Notes: a model not told the origin generated them from the letters alone. 64,000 nt of DNA from Ephydatia muelleri (GCA_013339895.1 JABACO010000004.1:5201497-5265496), one strand, 5' to 3'. Positions 24,901 through 35,029 are shown, numbered from the stretch's first letter. Translations and numbers: made by a program.

Positions 24901-27900
24901 TTTTGGCTGGCAGCCGGCAGCGTAAGGGGTGACACAGCCCGACACGTGTTCACGGAAAGGAGTATCCTGGTATTGTGACGGCTGGGCCTGCTCCTCAGTG
25001 AAGGTGGGGAGCGATGTATGCTGCTCCTGCGGTGCGCCTGGAGTGGCGGGGGAGCACCTTATTAATAAACAAGCAAATTCGCTGAAATATCTTTAGCACG
25101 TTCATGGTGCGTTAGCATGCGCGTGCACCCTTGTGTGCATGCCTAGAGGGGTGTGGAAAATAAAAATTAACAAGTACTTGGGCTGGTCAGGTGACGGAAT
25201 GGCCGGCGAGTCGCCTGTGTGCCAACCGCGGTTGACAGGCTACACGCGGGGTGGCGGGTACATTCCGGCGGGAACACCAGGGGCTGCGAGACCCCTCGGG
25301 CCTGGCTGGCTGATGGCAGGCTAACAATGGCAAACAGATGTGCTCCAGCGGGAGGCCCTCCGGCGGGTAAAGCACTAGCGGGGATACTGGCCGTTGTGGA
25401 CCAGGTTGCTGGGGCCGGCTGCATCCAAGGGGGCGATGTGGGGAAGCGGGCGCGGCCACCCAGGGAGATAGAGAACCTAACTGATTCTGACAAGACAAAC
25501 CCTTATAAAATACCCTAGCCGAGGGCACGACTCAAGCTCACCGCTACCTCGGCTTAGATTACTTGACTTACTGGAGGATTGGAGCTCTGTCCGGAGGAGC
25601 CTTGCTGCTGCGACGGTTGTGGTGAGCCCTGTTGCTGCGAGGATCCCTGCTGCTGCGATGGTTGTGGTGAGCTTCTTGCTAGCTGCCAGCGACCGCGTGT
25701 AGTGAATAGCGTGAATGCGCATGCGCGGGGTGCCTAAGATGCACGTGCACTGCGGGGCTTGCTACGTTAACTGCGTTTAACTACGTTAAACTTCGTGTTC
25801 TCTGTACGCATGGTTGGCAAAGCTGTCTACTGCAAATAAAGGCTGATACATGTACATGTACATGTAACCGTAGCAAGGCCAGAGCTAAAAACAGATGTCA
25901 CCTTTCCCTGTGGGCAGACTGTGTTTACACAACGGAGGCGTTAAATAAAAAAGGGCGATGTAACGTGCTCCGTAATTTAACCGTATTCGCTTTGCGTAAT
26001 GCTTATTCAGAGTGACCACTGTTACATGCGATTGCATAACAAATTACCAAAGTAGGTCAATTAAAACACCACCAACACCTAATGAATCTATGTAATTTTT
26101 CGTTGTTGCGACATGTAAAATCGCGCTGTTGCGAGCCCCCCCCCCCCCCCCCCCCCCCCCCTGTAGTGCAATCCACAAACAATAGAGCATCTGTTAAAAA
26201 TAACGCCCCTTAATTACGCAAGCATTGCAAAAAAAAGAAAGGTAGTAATTAAAATCAGCTGCAGTTTATCAAGGGTTAGTAGCAGAGACCCCAAAAATGA
26301 AGTTAGTACATAATGTGGCATCATCAATGTGGGGGGATGGGGGGGGGGGGGTTGAACAATATTGGAATGTGTCATGGAAAGGTTGATCCATCTGACGTGG
26401 TAGGTCCTTATCACCTCAGAGATCCCCATTGCAATAAATTGTAAACTTTACATAAAAGCAAACTTCACAATTCGTATATTTAGCTTTGCTAAACCGTCAT
26501 GATCTCCACATTGTAAAAAGGAAGAGACATAGACACGCAGGGCAGAATGCTGCTGTGATTTCCGTATACGAAAGAGCGAGTGATATCCACATGAGAGTGA
26601 GGGATATCCACATGAGCTCAGTTTCATCCCATTAGCTAGCCTATCTGTTGCAGTGTCATGGGCTTTTGTAATACACACACACACCTCCTGGCTACATATA
26701 CACACACACACACCTCCTGGCTACATTTGTAGTACACTGTACATTGGAAACATAGAACAAGTATCATGATTCAGTCATTGCATTTATATCACTTCGACTA
26801 GGAATCACTTTTTTTTTGCATATACTTTTGTCTTGTCTAGGCTTCCAGTGTACCACAGTACATGTACGTGTGAAACTATAGTATGGCTGTCTTTGTGAGG
26901 GTGGATCATTGTAGGCACTCTTGTAGTATCATCACTTTGATGTGATATCTGGTAAAGCATGAAGAATATGTCATGTGAGCAATCGGCAGCTGTTGTGACA
27001 AAAAGAAAGCAATGTAGCTGCCTCAAACCTATCAGTGATAGCATCCGTTTCTTGCTGTGTACTACATTTCCTTCAGCACTGGGTCTGACAGTAAGATGTG
27101 ATTCTAAATATAAATCGAGATTTTGATTCTACCATGCATGGTGTCCAAGTCAGATGCTTGGGTTGCAATGAAGTATCACGAGCTCCTTTTATGTGGAAAT
27201 TCTTGCTTTAAAATTGTACCTCAAAATAATTCATAATTGTGTACAATTGTTTACTTCATTATTATGCAAATGAAATACAGCATTTCCCTGATGAAAAAAT
27301 TACCTCAAATATCAAGTGTAATGATTAGTAGTGACAACTCGATGCATTGTGTTAATTTGCTTGTCAGTGTACACTAGATGGATATTTGATTAAACCTTTG
27401 ACGTTACGTTGACATGTTGTTTTCCAGCTACTATACTGCACGAGCGAAGTTGGTATCCAAGGTGCTGAAGTATCCGGTTATTGTAAGTTAACTGTGTTGG
27501 TGGATGGATGGACGTGCATGGACACTTCATATCTCATTGTTGTCACAATGCAGCTGTAGTTACCACCATATCTACGTATGCCTCATCCCCAGTTCTCCAT
27601 TCTTCTCAGGAAGACTACCGCAGAGCAGTGGAGGAGTTTGATGAGAAGGCATTCTGTGGCTTCAGACTCATCTGCCGAGAAGTCAGGAACATTTATGTGA
27701 GTGAGGTCTTGAGTGCTTTGATCCTCCAACTTGTACATGTAGGCTTTTATGGCACTGAGTGAAATATGGCCAATGTAATCGATCAATTAGCCTTTGATAA
27801 AAGCTTTAATAGCAATAGCATGTAGAATAACCTACATGTGTACTCGTATAGGCATACATCTTGTATCAACAACCAGTGAGCCATTAACTACATTAGGACA

Positions 27901-28073
27901 GTTAGAGAAGCTTTCACTTCCAAGCATCTTCTATGTAAATAATTATACAATGTCCAACGACCATATTTACCAGTTCACTCATTCACTTTCAGATTGTTCT
28001 CTATGACATGATTGTAAAGAATTTTGAGAAAGTGAGGAAGCCAAGAAGTGAGAACACTGGATCCCTCTACTAA
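12922..28073 (+). CDS. PSME3: proteasome activator PA28-gamma (REG-gamma) homologue, 12 exons
   Basis: Coding exons: 12922-12993, 13046-13114, 14835-14897, 15276-15359, 16427-16481, 16631-16677, 16812-16877, 22173-22241, 22396-22463, 27428-27482, 27610-27696, 27993-28073. They join in phase to 271 residues plus TAA; vertebrate PA28-gamma has about 254. The family forms a heptameric ring that caps the 20S proteasome and opens its gate, mainly in the nucleus. Diagnostic stretches are VNSFRDDL and EEFPSKIAHF (N-terminal PA28 helix), a basic KKRK at residues 100-103 that fits a nuclear signal, LKPEIVECIDKCN, KLWVELLIPKIEDGNNFGVG (activation loop at residues 164-171), YYTARAKLVSKVLKYP, EDYRRAVEEFDEKAF and the C-terminal tail RKPRSENTGSLY, close to the human ...SSNAETLY. 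All introns are GT-AG except intron 2, which starts with GC (GCGAGT at 13115). No damage is seen. The large introns 7 and 9 are swollen by retroelement fossils. Confidence 0.95.
13687..13920 (-). mobile_element. MITE family 1, copy in PA28-gamma intron 2
   Basis: The ends are inverted copies: TGGGATCGTTTCCGC at the left and, inverted, TGGGACCGTTTCCGCGAAAA at the right. The interior TTTCAAGATTTCAA, CTCTACACATTGCATTTTACGCACTG, and TAGCCATACA...TGCAAGC matches the copies at 15947-16182 and 43515-43706 in opposite orientation. No coding capacity. TA follows the right end. Confidence 0.75.
13990..14700. repeat. G-rich minisatellite, unit about 17-20 bp, intron 2
   Basis: A degenerate tandem array of GGAGGTGTGGGTGTAAGGA(G/A)A units fills about 700 bp of PA28-gamma intron 2, with strong purine bias on the coding strand. 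The long open frames read across it on both strands (14087-14827 minus, 14095-14331 plus) are by-products of the repeat. Confidence 0.85.
14952..15230 (+). repeat. minisatellite of ten G-quadruplex-type units, intron 3
   Basis: Ten tandem units of about 24-31 bp each contain GAGGACAAGGGAGGGAGGG(AGGG)GGGCATGT. Every unit has runs of three or more G separated by single A, so each unit can supply most or all tetrads of a G-quadruplex on the coding strand and in the pre-mRNA. The array sits 54 bp after exon 3 and 46 bp before exon 4 of the PA28-gamma gene, so it makes up most of intron 3. Confidence 0.85.
15947..16182 (+). mobile_element. MITE family 1, copy in PA28-gamma intron 4
   Basis: The left end TGGGATCGTTTCCGCGAAAA continues with GGGACCTAACGCAT. 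The right end is its inverse with a few changes (GCATTAGGTTCC...GATCCCA). Length is 236 bp. The interior GATACTCCGATTCTCAGTGC and GAGGACA-TTC matches 43515-43706 in the same orientation. Non-coding. Confidence 0.8.
16714..16790. repeat. GT microsatellite with TATG interruptions, intron 6
   Basis: TG repeats broken by TA steps fill most of the short intron 6 of the PA28-gamma gene (16678-16811). Confidence 0.9.
17345..17508 (-). repeat. A-type split direct repeat of the Ngaro-like fossil, inner copy
   Basis: Matches 21757-21919 over its whole length in the same orientation. It starts GAAAGTTCTCAGTGTGCAC and contains CCACGTGGCCAC and GACCAATCGCATTGGGAGG. Confidence 0.85.
18740..18895. repeat. 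tandem repeat, about 47 bp x 3.5
   Basis: Units containing CATAGCCATCCAGGCT, CACAGTC and ATCTC-G-GATC are repeated in tandem inside the Ngaro-like fossil, between its tyrosine recombinase and RNase H segments. Confidence 0.75.
21757..21919 (-). repeat. A-type split direct repeat of the Ngaro-like fossil, outer copy
   Basis: Direct copy of 17345-17508, marking the 5' end of the element on the minus strand. Confidence 0.85.
22735..22895 (-). repeat. MITE family 1, worn copy in PA28-gamma intron 9
   Basis: The interior resembles 13710-13860: a GAAGTTTGAAATG-CCTC start, CACATTG-TTCTAACGCA, ATATCTGTCA, a GGC-CTGAATT block and ATTAGCCAT. The terminal inverted repeats are not recognisable. Confidence 0.5.
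23150..25740 (-). mobile_element. second DIRS-type retrotransposon fossil, intron 9 of PA28-gamma
   Basis: Minus-strand remains of a different DIRS lineage. A gag-like segment at about 24930-24450 has a YDR--RR-AA motif and a C-C-H-C knuckle, as in ORF1 of DIRS elements. Downstream, at about 23833-23158, lies the end of a reverse transcriptase with an RNase H domain (SDASG, SYCDNQAV, and a NIADDLSRD end). No tyrosine recombinase is seen and the middle of the polymerase is missing, so it is a deleted fossil, clearly broken. The outer limit near 25740 is a guess from GC content, which is higher than in the surrounding intron. The short CTGCTGCGA-GGTTGTGGTGAG tandem repeat at 25600-25680 is probably part of its leader. 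Confidence 0.6.
26136..26161. repeat. poly-C run (26 nt)
   Basis: Uninterrupted C run in PA28-gamma intron 9. Another G-run lies at 26340-26351. Confidence 0.85.
26515..27055. repeat. dispersed repeat family X, copy 2
   Basis: Same family as 3425-3785, in the same orientation, longer and with insertions including a duplicated CACACACACACACCTCCTGG segment at 26675-26725. Non-coding. Confidence 0.6.
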
Positions 28074-29040
28074 CCGTGACACACACTTAGCCATGGGGGG
28101 AGGGGCACATCGATCACTACTACATATATTTAGAACAGTCAGATGATGCGCTGGGGAAATGTGTGTTGTGTGTGTCTTGTTTCTGCGAGGTACAGTGTAT
28201 GTGTGTAAGAAGTGATCCTATTCTGGACACCATTATATCCATGCACTTTAGCAATATTGGTACACTTGCTGGAATGTCACCTAAGGGGCCGGAATGGTTT
28301 GGTCATATTATGGGGGCACCCACAATGTGTAAATGTGTATTCAGGTGGGCAGGCTTGCAGTACTGTAGAAAAGAAATGGAATGTGGACTGAACATGTAGG
28401 GAGAGGAAGAGAGGTAATGGAAGCAAGGAGAGGAAACAACACTACAGTGTTCATCTTTGGAGGAGAAATACTGTTTTAGCACTTAAGTACAACCTTTCAT
28501 ACCGAGTTATACCGAAGCCACACTGTATATATCAAATGAGGCAAAGTCATACACATGTATGCGCAACATTTGGAGCACTCGGGGAGGGGGTGGGGTATTT
28601 GGAGAGGAGGCTGCAGGGCAAACCGGTTGTCTCAGTTGTACATTGATGTCATGTGACGAACCATGGGGTCTGTTGGTTGGTGACCAGATGGACTCAGTAG
28701 GGTGGGGATGATCAGACTTGCTAGCCCTGAGCTATCTTCACCACTAATGGAAAGTACATTCGGATGTATATACATCGTAATGTCTTTCACCAATTTGAGC
28801 ACACAAATGCATTCTTGCATTTTTTTACTCTTGTTGTGATGGTTGATTGGACACTGGGTCATGTGACAAGGGCCTTTCTGAGTCATTTTGGCTGCATGAC
28901 AAGAGTTAATGCAATTTGGTACAAATTCGCGTGGTGAAGTGATGAGCTATGTGCGAGCCAGAATGCTTTGTGCCATCCTACATGCTACAAACCTTTGCAT
29001 TCGACTGGGCCCCCCATGCTTGTCAGACTAAATGCTTCCA
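28074..29040. other. 3' flank of PA28-gamma gene; nothing else recognised
   Basis: This is presumably 3' UTR and intergenic DNA. I found no canonical AATAAA soon after the stop and no gene. Confidence 0.35.
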
Positions 29041-29047
29041 GATGATC

Positions 29048-29048
<1 letters not shown>

Positions 29049-29111
<63 letters not shown>
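29049..29111. repeat. GT microsatellite, about 31 units
   Basis: Pure TG dinucleotide array. Confidence 0.95.
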
Positions 29112-29114
<3 letters not shown>

Positions 29115-29199
29115 GTGTGTAGTATGTGTGTAGTATTATTGTTGTTAATAATTTAATACTGTATACATTCATCAAGTACACAACTATTATTTATTAGTC

Positions 29200-30430
29200 A
29201 ATTAGGTCTTGGGTGAATCTTGTAAGCAGTGCCCTCACATTGGCCACTTTACAGAAGTTGCTAAAGGAAGGGGTTCTCTACAGGCAGTGGGAAGATGTCC
29301 CAGGAAAGGGACGGAACAGTACTTCCAGCTGATGATACCAAAGTCCTCCAATGTTTTGAAAGAGTTGCACAATGCACCTGCTGGAAGTCACTTTGGCCTA
29401 AGGAGAACGTTTGAAAAGATGTACTTACTACTGGCCTGGCCAACGCCATGACGTTGAAAACTGGTGCAAAGTCTAAGAAAAGGTGTTTCTCGTAAATCAC
29501 CTTCCTGAACAAGAAGGGCTCCAATGCAATCAGATTTGGCATTACAGCGTATCGCCATGCTAGGACTGTTACTCATGATAATCAGAGGAAGCAAGTATGT
29601 ATTAAGTCTTGAGGATTACTTTACCAAGTGGGTTGAGAGGCTTATCCAATGCCTAATATGGAGGCAAAGACAGTAGCTGATTTGTTTGTGCACCATTTGT
29701 TTCTCGGTTAGGAGTGCCGTACAATTTACGATCACGGCATAACTTTGAGTCCTCTTTGCTGAAGGAGATCTGCCAAATCCTGGGTGTGATTAAAACAAGA
29801 ACAACACCCTACCACTTACAGTCAGATGGGTTTGTAGCAAGGTTTAATCACACATTGCTTAGCCTCCTTAGCATGACTGCTTCTGAAAATGAGTGTAATG
29901 GGGGCCTCCATCTTCCTCTAGTAATGATGGTATATAGGACTAGTGTGCAAGAATCAACTGGGTGCACACCCATTTACTTAATGGTTGGAAGGAAAGCACG
30001 TCTTCCGGCAGATCTAATAATTGGTCTTCCTTCAGCATCTGTACCCATACAGGTAAATGAATATGCCCTGGGGACACACCTGGAGATTGCTTATCAACAG
30101 GTACGGGACCACCTGGTACTGCACCAAAGGTGACAGAAAGCCTTGTGCGACCCTTTAAGGTTGGTGATCTAGCTTGGCTACACTGCTCAGTGGTGCCAAG
30201 GGGGAAATCATTAAAGTTGCACTGTTATTGGCAAGGTCCATATATATACAGTGTTATTATCAATCTAGCAGGAGAAACGTTTTGTTGTGCATCAGGTCCA
30301 CACCCAGCCCAACTCAGCACATTTAGGGTCATTGTCTGCATGTTTTCTTCTTTCTGCAGCTTCAGCAGCTGCTCCCATCCTCTGGCTTGTCTCTGCCAGA
30401 ATAGCAGGGGAAAGAGGAGATGTTTACCGT
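29200..30430 (+). mobile_element. Ty3/gypsy-type integrase-region fossil
   Basis: Plus-strand remains of a Ty3/gypsy polyprotein end. They include an integrase zinc-binding region (AGSHFGLRRTFEKM), catalytic-core pieces (FTKWVE, ITKTRTTPYH-like region with HLQSDGFVARFN), a YRTSVQESTGCTPIYLMVG block and a C-terminal part around 30060-30250. No long terminal repeats are visible. It is an old fragment with many breaks. Confidence 0.65.
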
Positions 30431-30597
30431 GATATCAAACACAGCCGGCGTACCTTATGCCCAATCCCTCACTAGCACATCAGCTGGCCGGGAGTGTGAC
30501 ATACCACCACTCCACCCTCCCCCTTTACACTGATGGCAAAAATCCGCATATTATTATTATTGTAAAATAAAATAATTCATATCTAGAAATTCCAATA

Positions 30598-31467
30598 CAG
30601 TGGAACCCTGAAATACGGACACCTCGATAAACAGGACACTATCTCTAGGTCCCAAAAAACTTACATTGACAATGCACTTAGCTTGTTACACCCCTGAATT
30701 GCGTACACCTCGATATTCCATAATCCGGACACTACGTAAGTGCGCCATCTGCTGTTACACAATACACAAACACCCCGACAAGCGGACATGCTGCGTAATC
30801 AAGTTAACAATATAGATTATTTTCACGGATTATTTTCTGCACACGCTCCACATAGGCTCTAGTACCATACAAGCAATACTTGCAGGGCACTTTCATGCCA
30901 TATCCAGCACCACGATTCACAACTGCTCCAGTAACTTCCATGGACTGTCCTGTTCTGGACAAAAATTGACAGAAAAGGATTGATGCCGAAAGCTCTTGAA
31001 GTGAGGAGTTCATGGTTTCATTGGGCCCAAAAGATAAGGAAGTGAGTCTTGATAACAGTGATGAAGATGAGGACGATATGTATGTTGAAGACACGGAACC
31101 CTCTCCTCCGAGAATGAAAAATTTGACAAAGTCATTGACTGTGCCTTGAAGATATCCGTTCATTTTTTGTTATGCAGAAGAAGCAACTAGGACTGATGAG
31201 CTACTGCGTGCAGTCACCAGGTTGAAATGCACGTGCTCTGTTCAAGCATCAATTACAGATTTTTTTCCAAATCGATAACACCCCTTAATCTTAATTATGC
31301 ATGCTATAACTGTATTGTACACAATACACTGTTAGGATACACTTGCCATCATTATATTATATACTCATTGTAATGATAAAAAGTTCCAACCCCTGAATAA
31401 AGGACACCTCGATAATCAGGACACTTGAGGTTGGTCCCGCTAGTGTCCGCATTTCGGGGTTCCACTG
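30598..31467 (+). mobile_element. Tigger/pogo-like DNA transposon, internally reduced
   Basis: The left end CAGTGGAACCCTGAAATACG and right end (inverted) CAGTGGAACCCCGAAATGCG form terminal inverted repeats. Both are flanked by TA (30596-30597 and 31468-31469), the target duplication of the mariner/pogo superfamily. The GGACACCTCGATAA motif recurs in the subterminal parts. Near 31170-31275 the plus strand reads ATRTDELLRAVTRLK and SVQASITDFF, resembling the C-terminal tail of pogo transposases. The catalytic part is missing. The minus-strand open frame 30804-31163 is not a recognised protein. Confidence 0.75.
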
Positions 31468-31878
31468 TACATCGAGAGGACATCTATGCATTTTAAGTCA
31501 CAAATATTTTCCGATTGCATCAGTGGATAGAGAAAAATCGGTGATAAATATTTAATGGCATTTGCACTGAAAGGAAATATGCTACAAAGAAAAAGTAATT
31601 AGTACTTGCGGTCGCGTATACGTAATGCAGTAAGTGGTGCTTTGACGTTATGAACTAGTTAACTAATGTAAACACGCTTGTGCACGGAGATCTCAGATCG
31701 GTCCTCATAGCGCTCAACACATAATCATTTGCGAAAATGCTTTTAAGTCGGAGGTGGCAACTGAGCTTTATCGCTGCATCTCAGCCTGTAGCCAACACAC
31801 GTTCAATCCTGGCCTGCTTCTACTAGTACCCTGAACGGGACAATGAGCTGTACTCGTATAAGTATTGTACTTGTAGCT

Positions 31879-32028
31879 CACAGGGAAAAAAAGCGTCGAA
31901 TCATTTAGAAATCATTGCGTGATTGAACAGAAAATCACACGAAAATCAATAGAAGCGTGTGATTTTGTGTGATTTTCTGTTCAATCACGCAATGATTTCT
32001 AAATGATTCGACGCTTTTTTTCCCTGTG
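31879..32028. mobile_element. perfect fold-back element, 62-bp arms
   Basis: Arms 31879-31940 and 31967-32028 are exact reverse complements over 62 bp, starting CACAGGGAAAAAAAGCGTCG, around a 26-bp loop. The trinucleotide GCT flanks both sides (31876-31878 as part of TAGCT, and 32029-32031), suggesting a 3-bp target duplication. Non-coding. CACTA-type relatives use 3-bp duplications, but this assignment is only suggestive. Confidence 0.75.
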
Positions 32029-32679
32029 GCTGTAACCAATCTGGCGCAGCATACCCTCCCTAAATAAACGTGGCTGTGACACGCCAGACTAGCGTGTAAC
32101 TATGTCTCATTTTTGCTGTACCATGGCCACGCATCAAACGTTGAACTGGTTGATATTTCTGTTAATATTAACTGCAAGCCGATTTCGGCTAGCTGGCATC
32201 TGCAGATCTATTACGGGCTTCCGGTCACACGACTCAGTCTTGGACAAACTTTTGGCTTCCTCAGCAGTTCGAGCTTCCACTGTACTTGCCATGGCCAAAT
32301 GCACGGAGGACCTTACACAATATGCACGTGATCGGTCTTTAGATATAGACTCATTCCTGCATGCTCCACTCCGACACCATGTACTATAGGACATATAAGT
32401 ACACAGCAATAACAGATTAATGCAGGTCACTAGAAATCAATAATAGGGCACTTGTTTTTTTTTGTGACATGCATCAATCTGTTTATGTTGTGTAGAGAAC
32501 ACTGTTTGCAATCCTGTGTTGCGTGAGAATCAGCTCGCTTGACTTTTTTACTCTTTCAGCAACAGTTCACAGAAAGGTTGAATGTCTTTGATATGGGCTC
32601 AGGTTGCGTTGTGTAAACTTACCACGGGTGCAGACCTTACAGTTGTGGCTAGATAAGAATCCATCTGCGATTTACAACG

Positions 32680-32775
32680 GCGGATCCAGGTTTTAGGGCG
32701 GGAGGGGCGGTATGGGGGAGCGCTGTAAGCCCTCCCATCGGGGTCTAGGGCGGAGCCCCCGAAGCTTTGCAACTT
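32680..32775. repeat. GGCGGATCCAGG-type dispersed repeat
   Basis: GGCGGATCCAGGTTTTAGGG, a G-rich block, then CTAGGGCGGAGCCCCCGAAG. It is similar in kind to the pair at 11171-11207 and 11720-11872. Confidence 0.5.
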
Positions 32776-32879
32776 TATTATATTCCATGCAATCATGAAA
32801 CACATTAGAAAAAGCTGTTTTCACCGGTTGGGTTTTGCGCTGTTTAATAATAATAAAACGCACATGTTTACGGTACTAG

Positions 32880-33095
32880 TATACGCATGGTAACGAAAAC
32901 AAAACGGCTTGCACATGTATTAACTACACAACATTCATAACAATAATTCGTTAACCTTCTGAGACCACTAAATGATCGTTCTGCTTCACAACTTGTCAGG
33001 GGCCATAACTGCCATGATGTGGAGGATTGTATAAATATTGGGAAACTGCACCTTGCTACAAGCTTGTAGAGACAACGAGATTGTACTGGGTCGAT
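32880..33095 (-). pseudogene. hAT transposase C-terminal relic
   Basis: The minus strand reads FPNIYTILHIMAVMAP and, in another frame, TSCEAERSFSGLRRL, the signature of the hAT dimerisation domain (CEReFS-lRRlK). A frame change lies between them near 33000. No ends were found, and the rest of the transposase is not recognised upstream. Confidence 0.65.
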
Positions 33096-33159
33096 TGGTT
33101 TCGTTAGTAGTGGACCAGAAAAGCTGTGATTTATATTATTTATAACATTGCAATTTGCA

Positions 33160-34340
33160 AATACTAAACTATACTTACCTGCCAAAGTTCGAGCTCTTGT
33201 GGTAATGACTGCGGATATGGCACATCATCCGTAAAATATTTGAGATCATCATGCTTTGGGCTGTTACAGCAGCAAGTGAGGGCAATATAGAAAAGCCCTT
33301 TAATGCTTGCAGTTTTAATCTTGCATATGAAGGAGGTAATGAAACATATTATTAAATCCATCATTTAAAAAAAAAAGTGTATTACGTTTAGAGATCTGGC
33401 TATACAAATGCAAAGTAATCATTAATTACCTGTTTTCAAACTCAGACAGCAAATGGTCCAGAAATAGAATGATGATGTTAACCCTATAGTGACTCTTCAA
33501 CAGTATCCTCTTGATCGTGAGCATTGCTGCGATGCTGTTGATGTCCACAAATTCGTGGTTAACATCAACAGAATGAACAAGACTGCAAGCTTCTTGGTAC
33601 ATTTCCTCATGTTTGGTATCATTCAAGCGTATCTGAATAATAGTATATCTAGCAGTTAACATTTCACATGAAAGGTACATGTGGCAATACCTTTTGTAAC
33701 TGTGCTTCAACCAGTTAATTATGATCGCGTATCGCGGGGCCCGGAATATAGTACAGTAGTAGTGTACGTGTATCACACGGGGTAGTCTGAACGCGTGGAA
33801 ATTAGGCCCTACGCCCAGAAATTTTGAAATGGTTGCTAGGTCCCATAGCAACGAACCGGACAACCAATGTTCGAGAATGTGAAGTACAATAAGCAGTTTA
33901 ACGCCACCCTATGAGTGACAAGCACCTTTGAACCGTATATAAAGCAAAATTCAAGTTACCTTATCATGTGAAACATGGCTTTAGCGCTCGAAAGCCAATA
34001 GTACCATTTGCGGAGATCGGAGACCTCGTGGTATACCGACGCTCGGACACACCAAAAAACTACTTTTGTAATAAATAGAAAGTCCTTACTTGTTTGGGTA
34101 AAGACTAGCGATGACGAATTTTCTGAAGTGGTTTTATGACCTCTTGAAATATTCGTAACATAGGCCTATGTACGAGTATATACAGCGGTATATATTTACA
34201 GAATTGAAATTTGGTTTCAGAAATTATTCCACCCTTTAAGGAGGGCAACAGATACATCGGAAAAATTGCCTTCTGCATGGCTATGCTATTGAGCTTAAAA
34301 GGTGGTGTAGGAGCACATATATGTACAACTGATAAAAATG
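33160..34340. other. no gene recognised
   Basis: Minus-strand open frames at 33164-33364 and 33426-33863 may be further remnants of transposon proteins, but I cannot place them in a family. Confidence 0.3.
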
Positions 34341-34347
34341 AGCAGGG

Positions 34348-34880
34348 CTAGGTTTGTGTTACTCTCTTTGTTGGTGGAGGAATAGCAGCTATTTGTGGCT
34401 CTATACTTAAAAGGTGTTCTTTTACTATGCACTGACTCTGTCTTTTATGGGTACAAATGCCAGGCCTAGTTGATGAAATTTTGCGTGAAATCGACTCAGC
34501 ACCCTGTTCACCTAGTAGCCCAAAACCAACGTGGGTGGCATTTGCCCATTGTGTGGCATGGTCTTCCAGCAAATGCATTTTGATTGTTGTTGTAGCATCT
34601 GCAAATGTCCCACGAAAGAAGGCCATAAACTCATGAACAGCCTTTATAATTGAACAAAAAGCACACCATCAAAGGTCAGAAGTGAATAAAGTACAAAAAT
34701 GTTACTTACGCTGTCTAATGCATGTGCATGTGCTTCCGCTATAAAGTTTTGATCGCAAATGTTGTGGCATTTTCCAAATAAGGAAAATGCAGTAATGAAC
34801 TGTGCCATTATCTCAGCTACTTCTTTCGATCAGTGGGGCAGTTTCTGTAGTGTCATTGCAGAGATGGATGTGCACAATTT
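34348..34880 (-). pseudogene. relic of GEQGAES transposon-type protein (C-terminal part, two exons)
   Basis: The first piece (about 34875-34710) reads FSLFGKCHNICDQNFIAEAH and ends at a GTAAGT donor. The next starts at 34641 after an acceptor and reads VHEFMAFFRGTFADATTTIK, MHLLEDHATQWANATHVGFG and LLGEQGAESI, then VKEHLLSIEPQ, ending with a stop at 34348. From memory, MHLLEDH / GLMGEQGAESIHA is the C-terminal hallmark of the same cnidarian/sponge protein family whose N-terminal RING part is seen at 7195-7760. A stop lies near 34840 in the first piece, so it is decayed. Confidence 0.5.
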
Positions 34881-35029
34881 ATAGATGTTGGGTAACTGAA
34901 AATGTTACTGGATTATTCATATGCAGAGAAATCATTTTGTGTCAGCATCATTAAACAGTCTTATCATAAGTAAAGTTTTTAGCACAAATGCAAATGTTCA
35001 TTTTTTCGCCTTACTTCTGAGACTGCATG

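Noticed and set aside
32102-32430. Open frames on both strands (95 and 98 residues) next to the fold-back element
   Set aside because: No family recognised, no splice logic, and both strands equally open; not enough to call a gene.
32668-32760. Possible rRNA or tRNA fragments around GC-rich blocks
   Set aside because: I looked for tRNA B-box (GGTTCGANTCC) and conserved rRNA words and found no convincing match; the GC-rich blocks belong to dispersed repeats.
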